The notes: a model not told the origin generated them from the sequence alone. Shown: positions 1 through 6,404, numbered from the stretch's first letter. The stretch: DNA of 7,638 bases from Eubacterium sp. (GCA_029050995.1 JAIDLO010000131.1:1-7638); one strand, 5' to 3'. Numbers and translations: made by a program.

Positions 1-19
1 ATATAGTTAATCAAATCAT

Positions 20-52
20 AAAAAAATGCGAACATTTTGTTCGCGTTTTTTT
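20..52 (+). terminator. Intrinsic terminator of the unit upstream of the window
   Basis: The 6-bp stem GCGAAC (28-33) / GTTCGC (39-44) has a 5-nt loop and is followed by seven T (46-52). An A-run (20-26) precedes it, so the stem can lengthen through A-T pairs and the element could work in both directions. It probably ends a gene lying left of the window. Positions 1-19 are too short to assign. Confidence 0.8.
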
Positions 53-63
53 ATTTTCCATGC

Positions 64-92
64 TTGACAAAGCAAGGCTTCTTTGCTATAAT
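64..92 (+). promoter_or_regulatory. Perfect consensus sigma-A promoter of the aldolase-like gene
   Basis: The -35 box TTGACA (64-69) and the -10 box TATAAT (87-92) are separated by exactly 17 nt, the textbook vegetative promoter. Transcription should start near position 99. The inverted repeat at 104-131 would then be almost the first thing transcribed. Such a strong promoter in front of a gene with a nonsense codon is notable. Confidence 0.9.
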
Positions 93-103
93 ATGCACTA
101 ATC

Positions 104-131
104 CGCTTTAAAGTGATTAGACTTTAAAGCG
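104..131. repeat. 11-bp perfect inverted repeat in the leader (operator or 5' mRNA hairpin)
   Basis: CGCTTTAAAGT (104-114) and its exact reverse complement ACTTTAAAGCG (121-131) flank the 6-nt spacer GATTAG. The element starts 12 nt after the -10 box and ends 10 nt before the AAGGAG ribosome binding site at 142-147. There is no T-run behind it, so it is not a terminator. It could be a repressor operator just downstream of the transcription start, or a 5' stem-loop affecting mRNA stability. Each arm contains the self-complementary octamer CTTTAAAG, which recurs at 1148-1155 and 2429-2436. Confidence 0.7.
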
Positions 132-156
132 CTAAAGTAAAAAGGAGATGTTAATT

Positions 157-1134
157 ATGGCACCAAGAAAAGGTAGTTTAATGACAGTTCGCACAGATGT
201 TAAGGTGCTTGATGCAACAATCAGAGACGGCGGACTCTGCAACAATTTTGAATTTACTGATGAATTTGTAACCGAGCTTTATAAATCAAATATTAAATGC
301 GGCGTTGATTATATGGAATTCGGCTATCGTGCTTCAAAGAATCTTTTTGATCCTGAATAATTCGGCAAGTGGAAATTTTGTGATGAAGCAGATATCAGAA
401 GTATTGTCGGCGAGAATGTTTCAGATATGAAAATTGCGGTTATGGCTGATGTCGGCAGATGCGATTTCAAAGAGGATTTCATTCCGAAATCAGAATCCGT
501 TATTGATTTGGTTCGTGTTGCCTGCTATATTCATCAGATTCCGGCTGCAGTTGAAATGATTGAATATTTCCATGATCTCGGCTATGAAACCTCCTGCAAC
601 ATTATGGCTGTCAGCCAGGCAAGCCATGATCAGCTTGATGATGCGCTTGAAATGCTCGGTCAGAGCAGTGTTGATGTTATTTATCTTGTTGATTCCTATG
701 GTTCACTTTATCCGGAAAATGCAGCAAAGCTTGCAAAGAAATATCTTGAGGTTGGCGAAAAATACGGAAAAGCTGTCGGCTTCCATGCACACAACAACCA
801 GAATCTTGCATTTGCAAATACAATTGAAACCATGTCCTATGGTGTATCTTATCTTGATGCAACGGCTATGGCTATGGGCAGAGGTGCAGGAAACTGCGCT
901 ATGGAGCTTTTACTCGGCTTCCTTAAAAATCCGAAATATAATCTTTACAGCCTTTTAACCTTTATTGAAAACTATATGCTTCCGCTTAAAGAAAGCGGTG
1001 TTGTCTGGGGCTATGATATTCAGTATATGCTTACAGGTCAGCTCAATCGTCATCCAAGAGAAGCAATGGCATTTACTGCTGAAGAAAGAACAGATTACTG
1101 CGAATTCTATAAATCACTTCTTGATAATTTCTAA
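157..1134 (+). pseudogene. DRE-TIM/HMGL-like aldolase gene interrupted by one in-frame TAA stop
   Basis: One reading frame of 326 codons runs from 157 to 1134, with TAA at 358-360 (codon 68) as its only internal stop. The protein resembles the aldolase domain of 4-hydroxy-2-oxovalerate aldolases and other HMGL-like TIM barrels. DATIRDGG (about residues 19-26) carries the Arg-Asp pair of the family, and HAHNN (read-through residues 210-214) supplies the metal-binding histidines. VDSYGS and AMGRGAGN follow the family pattern. Sequence beyond the stop (FGKWKFCDE) continues the fold, so a sense codon such as AAA or GAA was probably changed at base 358. I chose ATG 157 because AAGGAG (142-147) touches the upstream ATG at 148 but lies 9 nt from 157. 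As read, translation gives a 67-residue fragment; restart at ATG 427 would yield 235 residues without the DATIRDGG motif. A sequencing error or read-through are alternatives. The true substrate is unknown; no acetaldehyde dehydrogenase partner is nearby. Confidence 0.8.
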
Positions 1135-1151
1135 AAAACAGATAACACTTT

Positions 1152-1183
1152 AAAGGGACGGCTTATGCTGTCCCTTTCTTATT
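1152..1183 (+). terminator. Intrinsic terminator after the aldolase-like gene
   Basis: An 11-bp stem with one G-U pair, AAAGGGACGGC (1152-1162) with GCTGTCCCTTT (1167-1177), has a TTAT loop and a T-rich tail (TTTCTTATT). It lies about 17 nt after the stop codon. The -35 box of the next gene starts at 1182, so terminator and promoter are packed back to back. Confidence 0.85.
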
Positions 1184-1210
1184 GACAAGTATAAAATAAT
1201 ATAATAAAAT
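1182..1210 (+). promoter_or_regulatory. Sigma-A promoter of the DAHP synthase gene
   Basis: TTGACA (1182-1187), a 17-nt spacer and TAAAAT (1205-1210) form a strong vegetative promoter. The leader is only about 25 nt, too short for a riboswitch or attenuator. I see no hairpin in it, unlike the leaders at 104-131 and 2415-2442. Confidence 0.85.
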
Positions 1211-1242
1211 GATTTAAAATTACTTTATTTGAGGTAAAACTT

Positions 1243-2301
1243 ATGATTATTACAGAAGATAATTCCATGAAAAATATGCAGTTTGTCCGCAAGCTTCCGA
1301 TTCCGAAGGAGGTTAAGGAGCTTTATCCGTTAAACGAAAAAACAGCAGAGATAAAGAAGAACAGAGATGCAGAAATCGCAAAGGTTTTTAAAGGCGAAAG
1401 CAATAAGTTTTTGCTTATAATCGGTCCCTGCTCGGCAGACAGAGAGGAAAGCGTGCTTGATTATGTTCATCGCCTTGCCGAGGTTCAGAAAGAGGTTAGC
1501 GATAAAATTATCATTATTCCGAGAATCTATACGGGCAAGCCGAGAACAACAGGTGCAGGCTACAAGGGGCTTCTTCATCAGCCGAACCCAAGCGGGGAGC
1601 CGGATATGTATGACGGAATTATTGCTGTTCGTTCCCTCCACGCGAAGGCAATAGAGGAAACAGGCTTAACCTGCGCTGATGAAATGCTTTATCCGTCAAA
1701 CTATCGCTATTTGAGCGATTTGCTTTCCTATGTTGCAGTCGGCGCAAGAAGCGTTGAAAACCAGGATCATAGATTAACGGCAAGCGGAATGGATGTTCCG
1801 TGCGGTATGAAAAACGGAACAAGCGGTGATTACGGCGTTATGCTCAACGCAATTACTGCGGCACAGGGCAGCCATACCTTTATATACAGAGGCTGGGAGG
1901 TTAATTCTCATGGTAACGAGCTTGCACATGCGATTCTTCGCGGTGGTGTGGACAAGCACGGAATCTGTCATCCGAACTATCATTATGAAGATTTAATTAC
2001 GCTTTATAATATGTATGGTGCAGATCAGGGCTATAAAAATCCTGCCGTTATCGTAGATACAAACCATTCAAACAGCGGTAAAAAGTACGAAGAGCAGATC
2101 AGAATTGCAAAAGAAGTGCTCCATTCTATGCGGCACAGCAATGATATCAACAAATTCGTTAAAGGCTTTATGATTGAGTCCTATATTGAGGACGGCTGCC
2201 AGAAGATTGAGGACGGCATTTACGGCAAATCAATTACAGATCCTTGCCTTGGTTGGGAAAAATCGAAAAACTTAATTTATGACATTGCGGAGCAATTGTA
2301 A
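1243..2301 (+). CDS. aroF: 3-deoxy-7-phosphoheptulonate (DAHP) synthase, class I AroF/AroG/AroH type
   Basis: This 352-residue enzyme condenses phosphoenolpyruvate with erythrose 4-phosphate to DAHP, the first step of the shikimate route to Phe, Tyr and Trp. Length matches the about 350 residues of the AroFGH family. Visible signatures are IIGPCSADREE (59-69, with the metal-ligand Cys63), PRIYTGKPRTTGAGYKG (93-109, substrate-binding Arg/Lys), GMKNGTSGD (188-196, active-site Lys190), VDTNHSNSGKK (271-281, His275), FMIES (309-313, Glu312) and TDPCLGW (332-338, Asp333). All four expected metal ligands are present, so it should be active. TGKPRTTGAGYKG differs from the E. coli EKPRTTVGWKG; I recall the former style as usual in Clostridia. 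GAGGT at 1231-1235 sits 7 nt before ATG 1243 and favours it over ATG 1267. It is monocistronic, between two terminators. Which amino acid inhibits it cannot be read here, so the letter F in the symbol is nominal. Confidence 0.95.
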   Translation: MIITEDNSMKNMQFVRKLPIPKEVKELYPLNEKTAEIKKNRDAEIAKVFKGESNKFLLIIGPCSADREESVLDYVHRLAEVQKEVSDKIIIIPRIYTGKPRTTGAGYKGLLHQPNPSGEPDMYDGIIAVRSLHAKAIEETGLTCADEMLYPSNYRYLSDLLSYVAVGARSVENQDHRLTASGMDVPCGMKNGTSGDYGVMLNAITAAQGSHTFIYRGWEVNSHGNELAHAILRGGVDKHGICHPNYHYEDLITLYNMYGADQGYKNPAVIVDTNHSNSGKKYEEQIRIAKEVLHSMRHSNDINKFVKGFMIESYIEDGCQKIEDGIYGKSITDPCLGWEKSKNLIYDIAEQL

Positions 2302-2353
2302 AAAAAATATGCACAAAAGAGCGGTTGCTCACTTAGTAATGTAATACAAAAAG

Positions 2354-2390
2354 GCTGTTAAACAAGCTATTTTGTTTGACAGCTCTTTTT
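2354..2390 (+). terminator. Intrinsic terminator of the DAHP synthase gene
   Basis: A 12-bp stem with one wobble pair, GCTGTTAAACAA (2354-2365) with TTGTTTGACAGC (2372-2383), has a 6-nt loop and the tail TCTTTTT (2384-2390). The right arm contains TTGACA (2376-2381), the -35 box of the following transporter promoter, so the two signals share bases. Confidence 0.85.
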
Positions 2391-2404
2391 ATATGTGATA
2401 AAAT
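2376..2404 (+). promoter_or_regulatory. Sigma-A promoter of the ABC importer operon, with extended -10
   Basis: TTGACA (2376-2381), a 17-nt spacer and TAAAAT (2399-2404) form the promoter. TGA precedes the -10 box and provides the TG of an extended -10 element. The start is expected near 2411, giving a leader of about 65 nt. The -35 box lies inside the terminator stem of the upstream gene. No T-box motif is visible in the leader. Confidence 0.85.
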
Positions 2405-2414
2405 CAATTTACTA

Positions 2415-2442
2415 TGAATGCTTTTACGCTTTAAAGTATTCA
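2415..2442 (+). repeat. 28-nt leader hairpin of the importer operon, containing CGCTTTAAAGT
   Basis: TGAATGCTTT (2415-2424) pairs with AAAGTATTCA (2433-2442) over 10 bp, including one G-U, around an 8-nt loop. CGCTTTAAAGT at 2427-2437 repeats exactly the left arm of the inverted repeat at 104-114. Like that element, it spans 28 nt, starts 11-12 nt after the -10 box and has no T-run. It may be an operator or a 5' stem-loop. Confidence 0.55.
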
Positions 2443-2475
2443 ACAAAGATTAATTTATTTTAGGGAGAAAGATTC

Positions 2476-3462
2476 ATGAAAAAATCTATCAAAAAAATTG
2501 TTGCAATCTGCCTCGCAGTTTTACTTGTAGGCACTATATTTGCAGCATGCTCATCAAACGGACCAGGCACACAGAAAGATACTTATAAAATCGGAATTGC
2601 ACAGTGGGAAGATCACCCTGCACTTAATGCAGCTACTGACGGCTTCAAAAAAGCAGTTGAAGATAAACTTGGTGCAGACAAGGTTGAGTTTGAATACAAC
2701 ACCGCTCAGGGCGAAACAACAAACTGCTCAACCATCGTGAACCGCTATGCAGCAAACAAGGTTGATTTGATTATGGCAAATGCAACACCTGTTGTTCAGT
2801 CTGCTATTGCAGCAACAAAGGAAATTCCGATTGTAGGAACTTCAGTAACAGAATACGGGGTTGCACTCGGTATTGATAATTTCACAGGTAAAACAGGCAA
2901 CAATGTAACAGGCACTTCAGACCTTGCACCTCTTGATCAGCAGGCTGCAATGATTAAAGAAATCTGCCCTGACACAAAAACTGTTGGTATTGTTTACTGT
3001 TCAGGCGAACCAAATTCAAAATATCAGGCAACAGAGGTTTCAAAATACCTTGCTGATTTAGGCATTAAGGCAACTGAATATCCATTTGCTGATTCAAATG
3101 ATCTTCAGTCTATTGTAACAAAAGCAGTTTCAGAAAATGATGCACTCTATGTTCCAACAGATAACACAGCAGCTAAGAACACAGGAATTATTGATGCTGT
3201 TGCAAGACCTGCTAAAACACCTGTATTTGCAGGCGAAGAGGGTATTGCAAAGGGATGCGGTATCGTTACACTTACAATCAGCTATTATGATATCGGATAT
3301 GCTGCAGGTGAAATGGCAGTTCAGATTCTTGCAGAAGGCAAAAATCCTGCTGAAATGGAAATAGGATATGCTCCTCAGTTTACAAAGAAATACAATGCTG
3401 AAATCTGCAAAGAGCTTGGAATATCAGTTTCTGATGATTTTGTTGTTCTTGATGCAGAATAA
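2476..3462 (+). CDS. ABC importer substrate-binding lipoprotein, TrpX-like (ABC_sub_bind family)
   Basis: This 328-residue exported receptor feeds the permease and ATPase encoded next. The N-terminus has lysines (MKKSIKK), a hydrophobic core (about 8-22) and a lipobox FAAC with Cys25, so the mature protein should be lipid-anchored on the outer face of the membrane. A Ser/Asn/Gly-rich linker leads into a two-lobed periplasmic-binding fold. IGIAQWEDHPALNAATDGF (39-57), GTSDLAPLDQQ (146-156) and LYVPTDNTAAKN (224-235) are characteristic of the ABC_sub_bind group related to Leu/Ile/Val-binding proteins. Members of this family with the same three-gene order were proposed as tryptophan importers (TrpXYZ) in Firmicutes. 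The adjacent DAHP synthase agrees with an aromatic ligand, but the substrate is inferred, not shown. AGGGAG (2462-2467) lies 8 nt before the ATG. Base composition and codon choice look like its neighbours. Confidence 0.9.
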   Translation: MKKSIKKIVAICLAVLLVGTIFAACSSNGPGTQKDTYKIGIAQWEDHPALNAATDGFKKAVEDKLGADKVEFEYNTAQGETTNCSTIVNRYAANKVDLIMANATPVVQSAIAATKEIPIVGTSVTEYGVALGIDNFTGKTGNNVTGTSDLAPLDQQAAMIKEICPDTKTVGIVYCSGEPNSKYQATEVSKYLADLGIKATEYPFADSNDLQSIVTKAVSENDALYVPTDNTAAKNTGIIDAVARPAKTPVFAGEEGIAKGCGIVTLTISYYDIGYAAGEMAVQILAEGKNPAEMEIGYAPQFTKKYNAEICKELGISVSDDFVVLDAE

Positions 3463-3485
3463 TTAGATTATAAAATTAAAGTGAG

Positions 3486-3512
3486 AGCGGTAAGTTGTTC
3501 TTACCGCTTTTT
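3486..3512 (+). terminator. Intra-operon terminator-like hairpin between lipoprotein and permease genes
   Basis: AGCGGTAAG (3486-3494) and CTTACCGCT (3500-3508) form a perfect 9-bp stem with a TTGTT loop, followed by a T-run to 3512. It lies 23 nt after the lipoprotein stop and ends 3 nt before the permease ribosome binding site. No convincing separate promoter precedes the permease gene, so partial termination or 3'-end protection of the upstream message is likely, giving more binding protein than membrane parts. Confidence 0.75.
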
Positions 3513-3527
3513 ACATTGGAGGTTTTT

Positions 3528-4427
3528 ATGGCTTCATTTTTAATTTCCTTACCGGGTGCAGCAGCACAGGGTATTATATGGGGTATTATGGCAATCGGTG
3601 TTTACATTACCTATCGTATTCTTGATTTTGCTGATTTAACAGTAGACGGTTCATTAGGCACAGGCGGTGCTGTGTTTGCAATGTGCACAATCAGCGGAAT
3701 GAACATTTATCTTGCAATGCTTATTGCTTTTATTGCCGGTGGTATCGCAGGACTTGCAACAGGCATATTCCACACAGTCTTTGGAATTCCGCCTATTCTT
3801 GCAGGTATTTTAACGCAGCTTGCATTATATTCGGTTAATCTTGACATAATGGGGCAGTCAAACCAGGCACTGAATCCAAGCAATTATAATTTCCTTGTTA
3901 ATATACTTGAGTACAAAAAGTCTATTATTGTGGGTTTGATTTTTGTTGCTGTGATTATTGCTGTTCTTTATTGGTTCTTTGGAACAGAGATTGGCCATTC
4001 CATCCGTGCAACAGGAAACAATCAGAATATGGCAAAGGCAAACGGCATCAACACAAATGTAAATAAAGTTATTGCTCTTGTTATTTCAAACGGTATAGTT
4101 GCCCTTTCCGGTGCTCTTCTTTCTCAGTATCAGGGCTTTGCTGATATCAATATGGGCAGAGGTGCTATCGTTATCGGACTTGCTGCTGTAATTATCGGCG
4201 AAGTTATCTTCGGAAAGCTCTTCAAGAATTTTGCATTAAAGCTTATTGCTGCAGTATTTGGCGGCGTTGTTTATTATATTGTTATTACACTTGTTATATC
4301 GCTCGGTCTTCCTGCAAACGACTTAAAGCTGTTTTCTGCTCTTGTTGTTGCAGTATTTCTTGGCGTACCTTATTGGAAAAACAAAGTTGTACGCAAAAAG
4401 ATAAAGGGAGGTGCCGTAAATGCTTGA
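3528..4427 (+). CDS. ABC importer permease, TrpY-like (LivH/LivM-type inner-membrane protein)
   Basis: This 299-residue, very hydrophobic protein forms the membrane channel of the importer. I see about eight candidate membrane segments, near residues 8-28, 44-54, 58-80, 84-104, 132-151, 181-201, 212-229 and 237-260, plus 268-282 near the C-terminus. The cytoplasmic stretch GTEIGHSIRATGNNQNMAKA (152-171) matches the coupling loop of branched-chain amino acid type (BPD_transp_2) permeases, where the ATPase docks. The tail is basic (KNKVVRKKIK). The start is ATG 3528, because TTGGAGG at 3516-3522 lies 5 nt upstream; an in-frame TTG at 3495 lies inside the hairpin loop and lacks a binding site. 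The stop overlaps the ATPase start by 8 nt, implying translational coupling. One permease gene means the channel is probably a homodimer. Confidence 0.92.
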   Translation: MASFLISLPGAAAQGIIWGIMAIGVYITYRILDFADLTVDGSLGTGGAVFAMCTISGMNIYLAMLIAFIAGGIAGLATGIFHTVFGIPPILAGILTQLALYSVNLDIMGQSNQALNPSNYNFLVNILEYKKSIIVGLIFVAVIIAVLYWFFGTEIGHSIRATGNNQNMAKANGINTNVNKVIALVISNGIVALSGALLSQYQGFADINMGRGAIVIGLAAVIIGEVIFGKLFKNFALKLIAAVFGGVVYYIVITLVISLGLPANDLKLFSALVVAVFLGVPYWKNKVVRKKIKGGAVNA

Positions 4428-5223
4428 GATTAAAAATGTTTATAAAACCTTTAATCCCGGAACAGTGAATGAAAAAAGAGCGCTCAACGGCATTGATTTA
4501 ACGCTGAATGAGGGCGATTTCGTAACAGTTATCGGCGGTAACGGTGCAGGTAAATCAACAATGCTGAATATGATTGCAGGCGTTTATCCTGTTGACAGCG
4601 GTACAATTACGATTGACGGACAGGATGTTACAAAGCTTCCCGAATTCAAAAGAGCTAAATTCCTCGGCAGAGTTTTCCAGGACCCTATGAACGGAACTGC
4701 CGCTGATATGCAGATATTGGAAAACCTTGCCCTTGCATCACGCAGAGGCAAATTCAGAACGCTTGCACCCGGCGTTTCCAAAAAGGAAAAGGCAGGTTAT
4801 ATAGAGCTTTTGAAATCTCTTGACCTCGGTCTTGAAACAAGATTAACCTCAAAGGTTGGTCTTCTTTCCGGTGGACAGAGGCAGGCTATAACGCTTCTTA
4901 TGGCAACGCTCAAAAAGCCGAAGCTTCTTTTGCTTGATGAGCACACAGCTGCGCTTGATCCGAAAACAGCGCATAAGGTGCTTGAGCTTACAACAAAAAT
5001 TGTTGAAAGAGATAATCTTACAACAGTTATGATTACGCATAATATGAAAGACGCTATTGCAATAGGCAACAGGCTTATTATGATGAATGACGGCAAAATC
5101 ATTTATGATGTAAGCGGCGAAGAAAAGAAAAAGCTTACAACTGCTGATCTTCTTGAGAAATTCAAGATAACAAGCGGTAGCGAGCTTGATAACGACCGTA
5201 TGCTTCTTTCATCAGACGAATAA
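4420..5223 (+). CDS. ABC importer ATP-binding protein, TrpZ-like
   Basis: This 267-residue cytoplasmic ATPase energises the importer. All ABC motifs are intact: Walker A GGNGAGKST (39-47), Q-loop Gln87 (FQDP), signature LSGGQRQ (149-155), Walker B LLLLDEH (169-175), D-loop AALD (177-180) and switch His207 (ITHNM). Walker B ends in DEH rather than the more common DEP; I recall DEH as usual in this branch. After about residue 240 a short C-terminal extension with acidic end (SSDE) follows the nucleotide-binding core. It starts inside the end of the permease gene, with AAGGGAGG (4403-4410) upstream. It is the last gene of the operon, before the shared terminator at 5230-5258. Confidence 0.95.
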   Translation: MLEIKNVYKTFNPGTVNEKRALNGIDLTLNEGDFVTVIGGNGAGKSTMLNMIAGVYPVDSGTITIDGQDVTKLPEFKRAKFLGRVFQDPMNGTAADMQILENLALASRRGKFRTLAPGVSKKEKAGYIELLKSLDLGLETRLTSKVGLLSGGQRQAITLLMATLKKPKLLLLDEHTAALDPKTAHKVLELTTKIVERDNLTTVMITHNMKDAIAIGNRLIMMNDGKIIYDVSGEEKKKLTTADLLEKFKITSGSELDNDRMLLSSDE

Positions 5224-5260
5224 AAAATGAAGGATACCGATTATTCGGTATCCTTTTTCT
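5222..5260. terminator. Bidirectional terminator between convergent genes
   Basis: AAGGATACCGA (5230-5240) and TCGGTATCCTT (5245-5255) form a perfect 11-bp stem with a TTAT loop. T-rich sequence follows on the plus strand, and an A-run (5222-5227) precedes it and becomes a U-run on the minus strand. It therefore serves both the ATPase gene (stop at 5223) and the helicase-loader gene, whose stop is at 5270. Confidence 0.9.
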
Positions 5261-5269
5261 TATGCAGGA

Positions 5270-6241
5270 TTATTTTATGTATCTGATATCATTTCCCTCT
5301 AAAACAAGGGTTGAATATTCGCCTGCGATACGGCTTGTTATTCTCATATCATAAACATCATTCAGCTGATTATAATCATAATTTGTGCTGATAATTGTTG
5401 GCTTCTTCTTTAAAAGCCTTGTGTTTACAATGTTATACAGGCAGGCAAGTGAATAAGAATTTTTAAATTCCGTGCCTAAATCATCAAGAATAAGCAAGTC
5501 TGTATTTAAAACATCAAATTCATTATACAGATTCTTGTCTGTTCTACCGAAATTCTCATTCTGCAAATCAGAAAGAATATTCTGGCTTGTGCCGTAAACA
5601 ACGGAATAACCCCTGTTAATTGCAACATTTGCGATTGCAAGGCTTAAATGTGTTTTGCCAAGCCCTGTTTTGCCCATAAAAATAAGATTCGGGGAATGTT
5701 CGTTGAATTTCTGCGCATAAATACGGCAGTTTTCAAGAATTTTTTCTGCCTTTTCTCTTGGCGAAACGCCGTTATCCATTGCAGTTTCAGGGTAATAGCG
5801 AACATCAAAGGCTTCAAAAGTGCATTCATCAAGAGGTGCAATATTTCTTAAATTGTTTCGCTCGTTTTCCTTTAAAATCTCCTTGTGGCAGGAACACATA
5901 CGATTGTTGAAATAGCCTGTATCCTTGCAGATCGGGCAGATATACTGCTCTGAAAGTGCATCCATACTGTAGCCGTTTGCATTCAGAATTTCTTCTCTTT
6001 TTCGCTGAAGTGCAAGGCTTGCAGCTTCAAGCTTTTTGATTTCGGCTTCGTTGTGCTCTTTATCAAAAAAGCATTTTGAAATGGAAATGCCGATTGCGGA
6101 AAGCTTGGATTGAATTTCATCAATTTCGGGAAGCTTATTCAGAATTTCTGCTTTTCTGATATTCGCATCCAGCGTTGCTGTTTCACGCCTGCGTTCTAAA
6201 ATATTGATTGCCTTTTGATAGGCTTTGCTGGTATAAGCCAT
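5270..6241 (-). CDS. dnaC: DnaC/DnaI-like AAA+ replicative helicase loader
   Basis: This 323-residue protein resembles ATPases that load the replicative helicase onto DNA at the origin or restarting forks. The N-terminal part (about 1-95) is charged and probably a helical, partly coiled-coil, helicase-interaction region. CPIC (102-105) and CSCH (116-119) form a likely zinc site with Cys102, 105, 116 and 118, as in DnaI-type loaders. The AAA+ core has Walker A GKTGLGKTH (190-198), Walker B DLLILDDLG (248-256), sensor-1 STN (285-287) and candidate arginine finger DMRITSR (298-304). IstB-like transposition ATPases share this core, but there is no transposase, and the DnaD-like neighbour supports the replication role. 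ATG 6241 is the only reasonable start: upstream ATG and GTG codons run at once into stops. Its nearest binding site, AGAAAGG, is 14 nt away and lies in a hairpin stem. It is probably co-transcribed with the upstream DnaD-like gene. Confidence 0.88.
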   Translation of the reverse strand: MAYTSKAYQKAINILERRRETATLDANIRKAEILNKLPEIDEIQSKLSAIGISISKCFFDKEHNEAEIKKLEAASLALQRKREEILNANGYSMDALSEQYICPICKDTGYFNNRMCSCHKEILKENERNNLRNIAPLDECTFEAFDVRYYPETAMDNGVSPREKAEKILENCRIYAQKFNEHSPNLIFMGKTGLGKTHLSLAIANVAINRGYSVVYGTSQNILSDLQNENFGRTDKNLYNEFDVLNTDLLILDDLGTEFKNSYSLACLYNIVNTRLLKKKPTIISTNYDYNQLNDVYDMRITSRIAGEYSTLVLEGNDIRYIK

Positions 6242-6244
6242 ATT

Positions 6245-6327
6245 AATTCACATAGCCTTTCTGGCTACAATTAGTAATTAAAAATCACGAATTCCCTGTA
6301 GTAGCCAGACAAGGCGTGATGTGAATT
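6245..6327. repeat. Long imperfect hairpin in the DnaD-like/DnaC-like gap
   Basis: AATTCACAT (6245-6253) pairs with 6319-6327, GCCTT (6255-6259) with 6311-6315, and CTGGCTAC (6261-6268) with GTAGCCAG (6301-6308). Small bulges separate the blocks and the loop is 32 nt, AT-rich. It has the look of a short palindromic repeat or MITE remnant and contains no open frame. The only near-consensus ribosome binding site of the helicase-loader gene (complement of 6256-6262) lies within its stem. Confidence 0.65.
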
Positions 6328-6329
6328 TA

Positions 6330-6367
6330 GACATCTCAAAATTATGCCATAGGCAAATTTTGAGGTC
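6330..6367. repeat. Second hairpin of the structured gap
   Basis: GAC (6330-6332), CTCAAAATT (6335-6343) and TGCC (6345-6348) pair with GGCA (6352-6355), AATTTTGAG (6356-6364) and GTC (6365-6367) around an ATA loop, with bulges at 6333-6334 and 6344. No T-run follows on either strand, so it does not look like a terminator. Confidence 0.6.
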
Positions 6368-6376
6368 AATACAATC

Positions 6377-6404
6377 GAAATAGTGTGATTTTTCACACTA
6401 TTTC
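6377..6404. repeat. Third hairpin, directly after the DnaD-like gene
   Basis: GAAATAGTGTGA (6377-6388) and TCACACTATTTC (6393-6404) form a perfect 12-bp stem with a TTTT loop. On the minus strand it begins 3 nt after the DnaD-like stop codon and is followed by mixed sequence rather than a U-run. A structural or processing role, or part of an inserted repeat, is more likely than termination. Confidence 0.7.

Noticed and set aside
148..156. ATG at 148 as start of the aldolase-like gene
   Set aside because: AAGGAG (142-147) directly touches this ATG, leaving no spacer; ATG 157 in the same frame has a normal 9-nt spacing.
560..958. 132-codon open frame overlapping the aldolase-like gene
   Set aside because: It is in another frame of clear aldolase coding sequence that contains HAHNN and other family motifs; it has no features of its own.
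2319..2330. Small GAGC-GGTT-GCTC hairpin after the DAHP synthase gene
   Set aside because: It has only four base pairs and no T-run; the 12-bp stem at 2354-2383 is the credible terminator.
2302..2475. Possible T-box or other riboswitch before the importer
   Set aside because: The transcribed leader after the mapped promoter boxes is only about 65 nt, and no T-box consensus or antiterminator pair is seen.
3495..3527. TTG at 3495 as permease start (11 extra residues)
   Set aside because: It lies in the loop of the intra-operon hairpin and has no binding site; ATG 3528 has TTGGAGG 5 nt upstream.
4797..5102. Open frame of 101 codons on the minus strand within the ATPase gene
   Set aside because: It is fully inside a gene with all ABC motifs on the plus strand, with no binding site or recognisable protein pattern.
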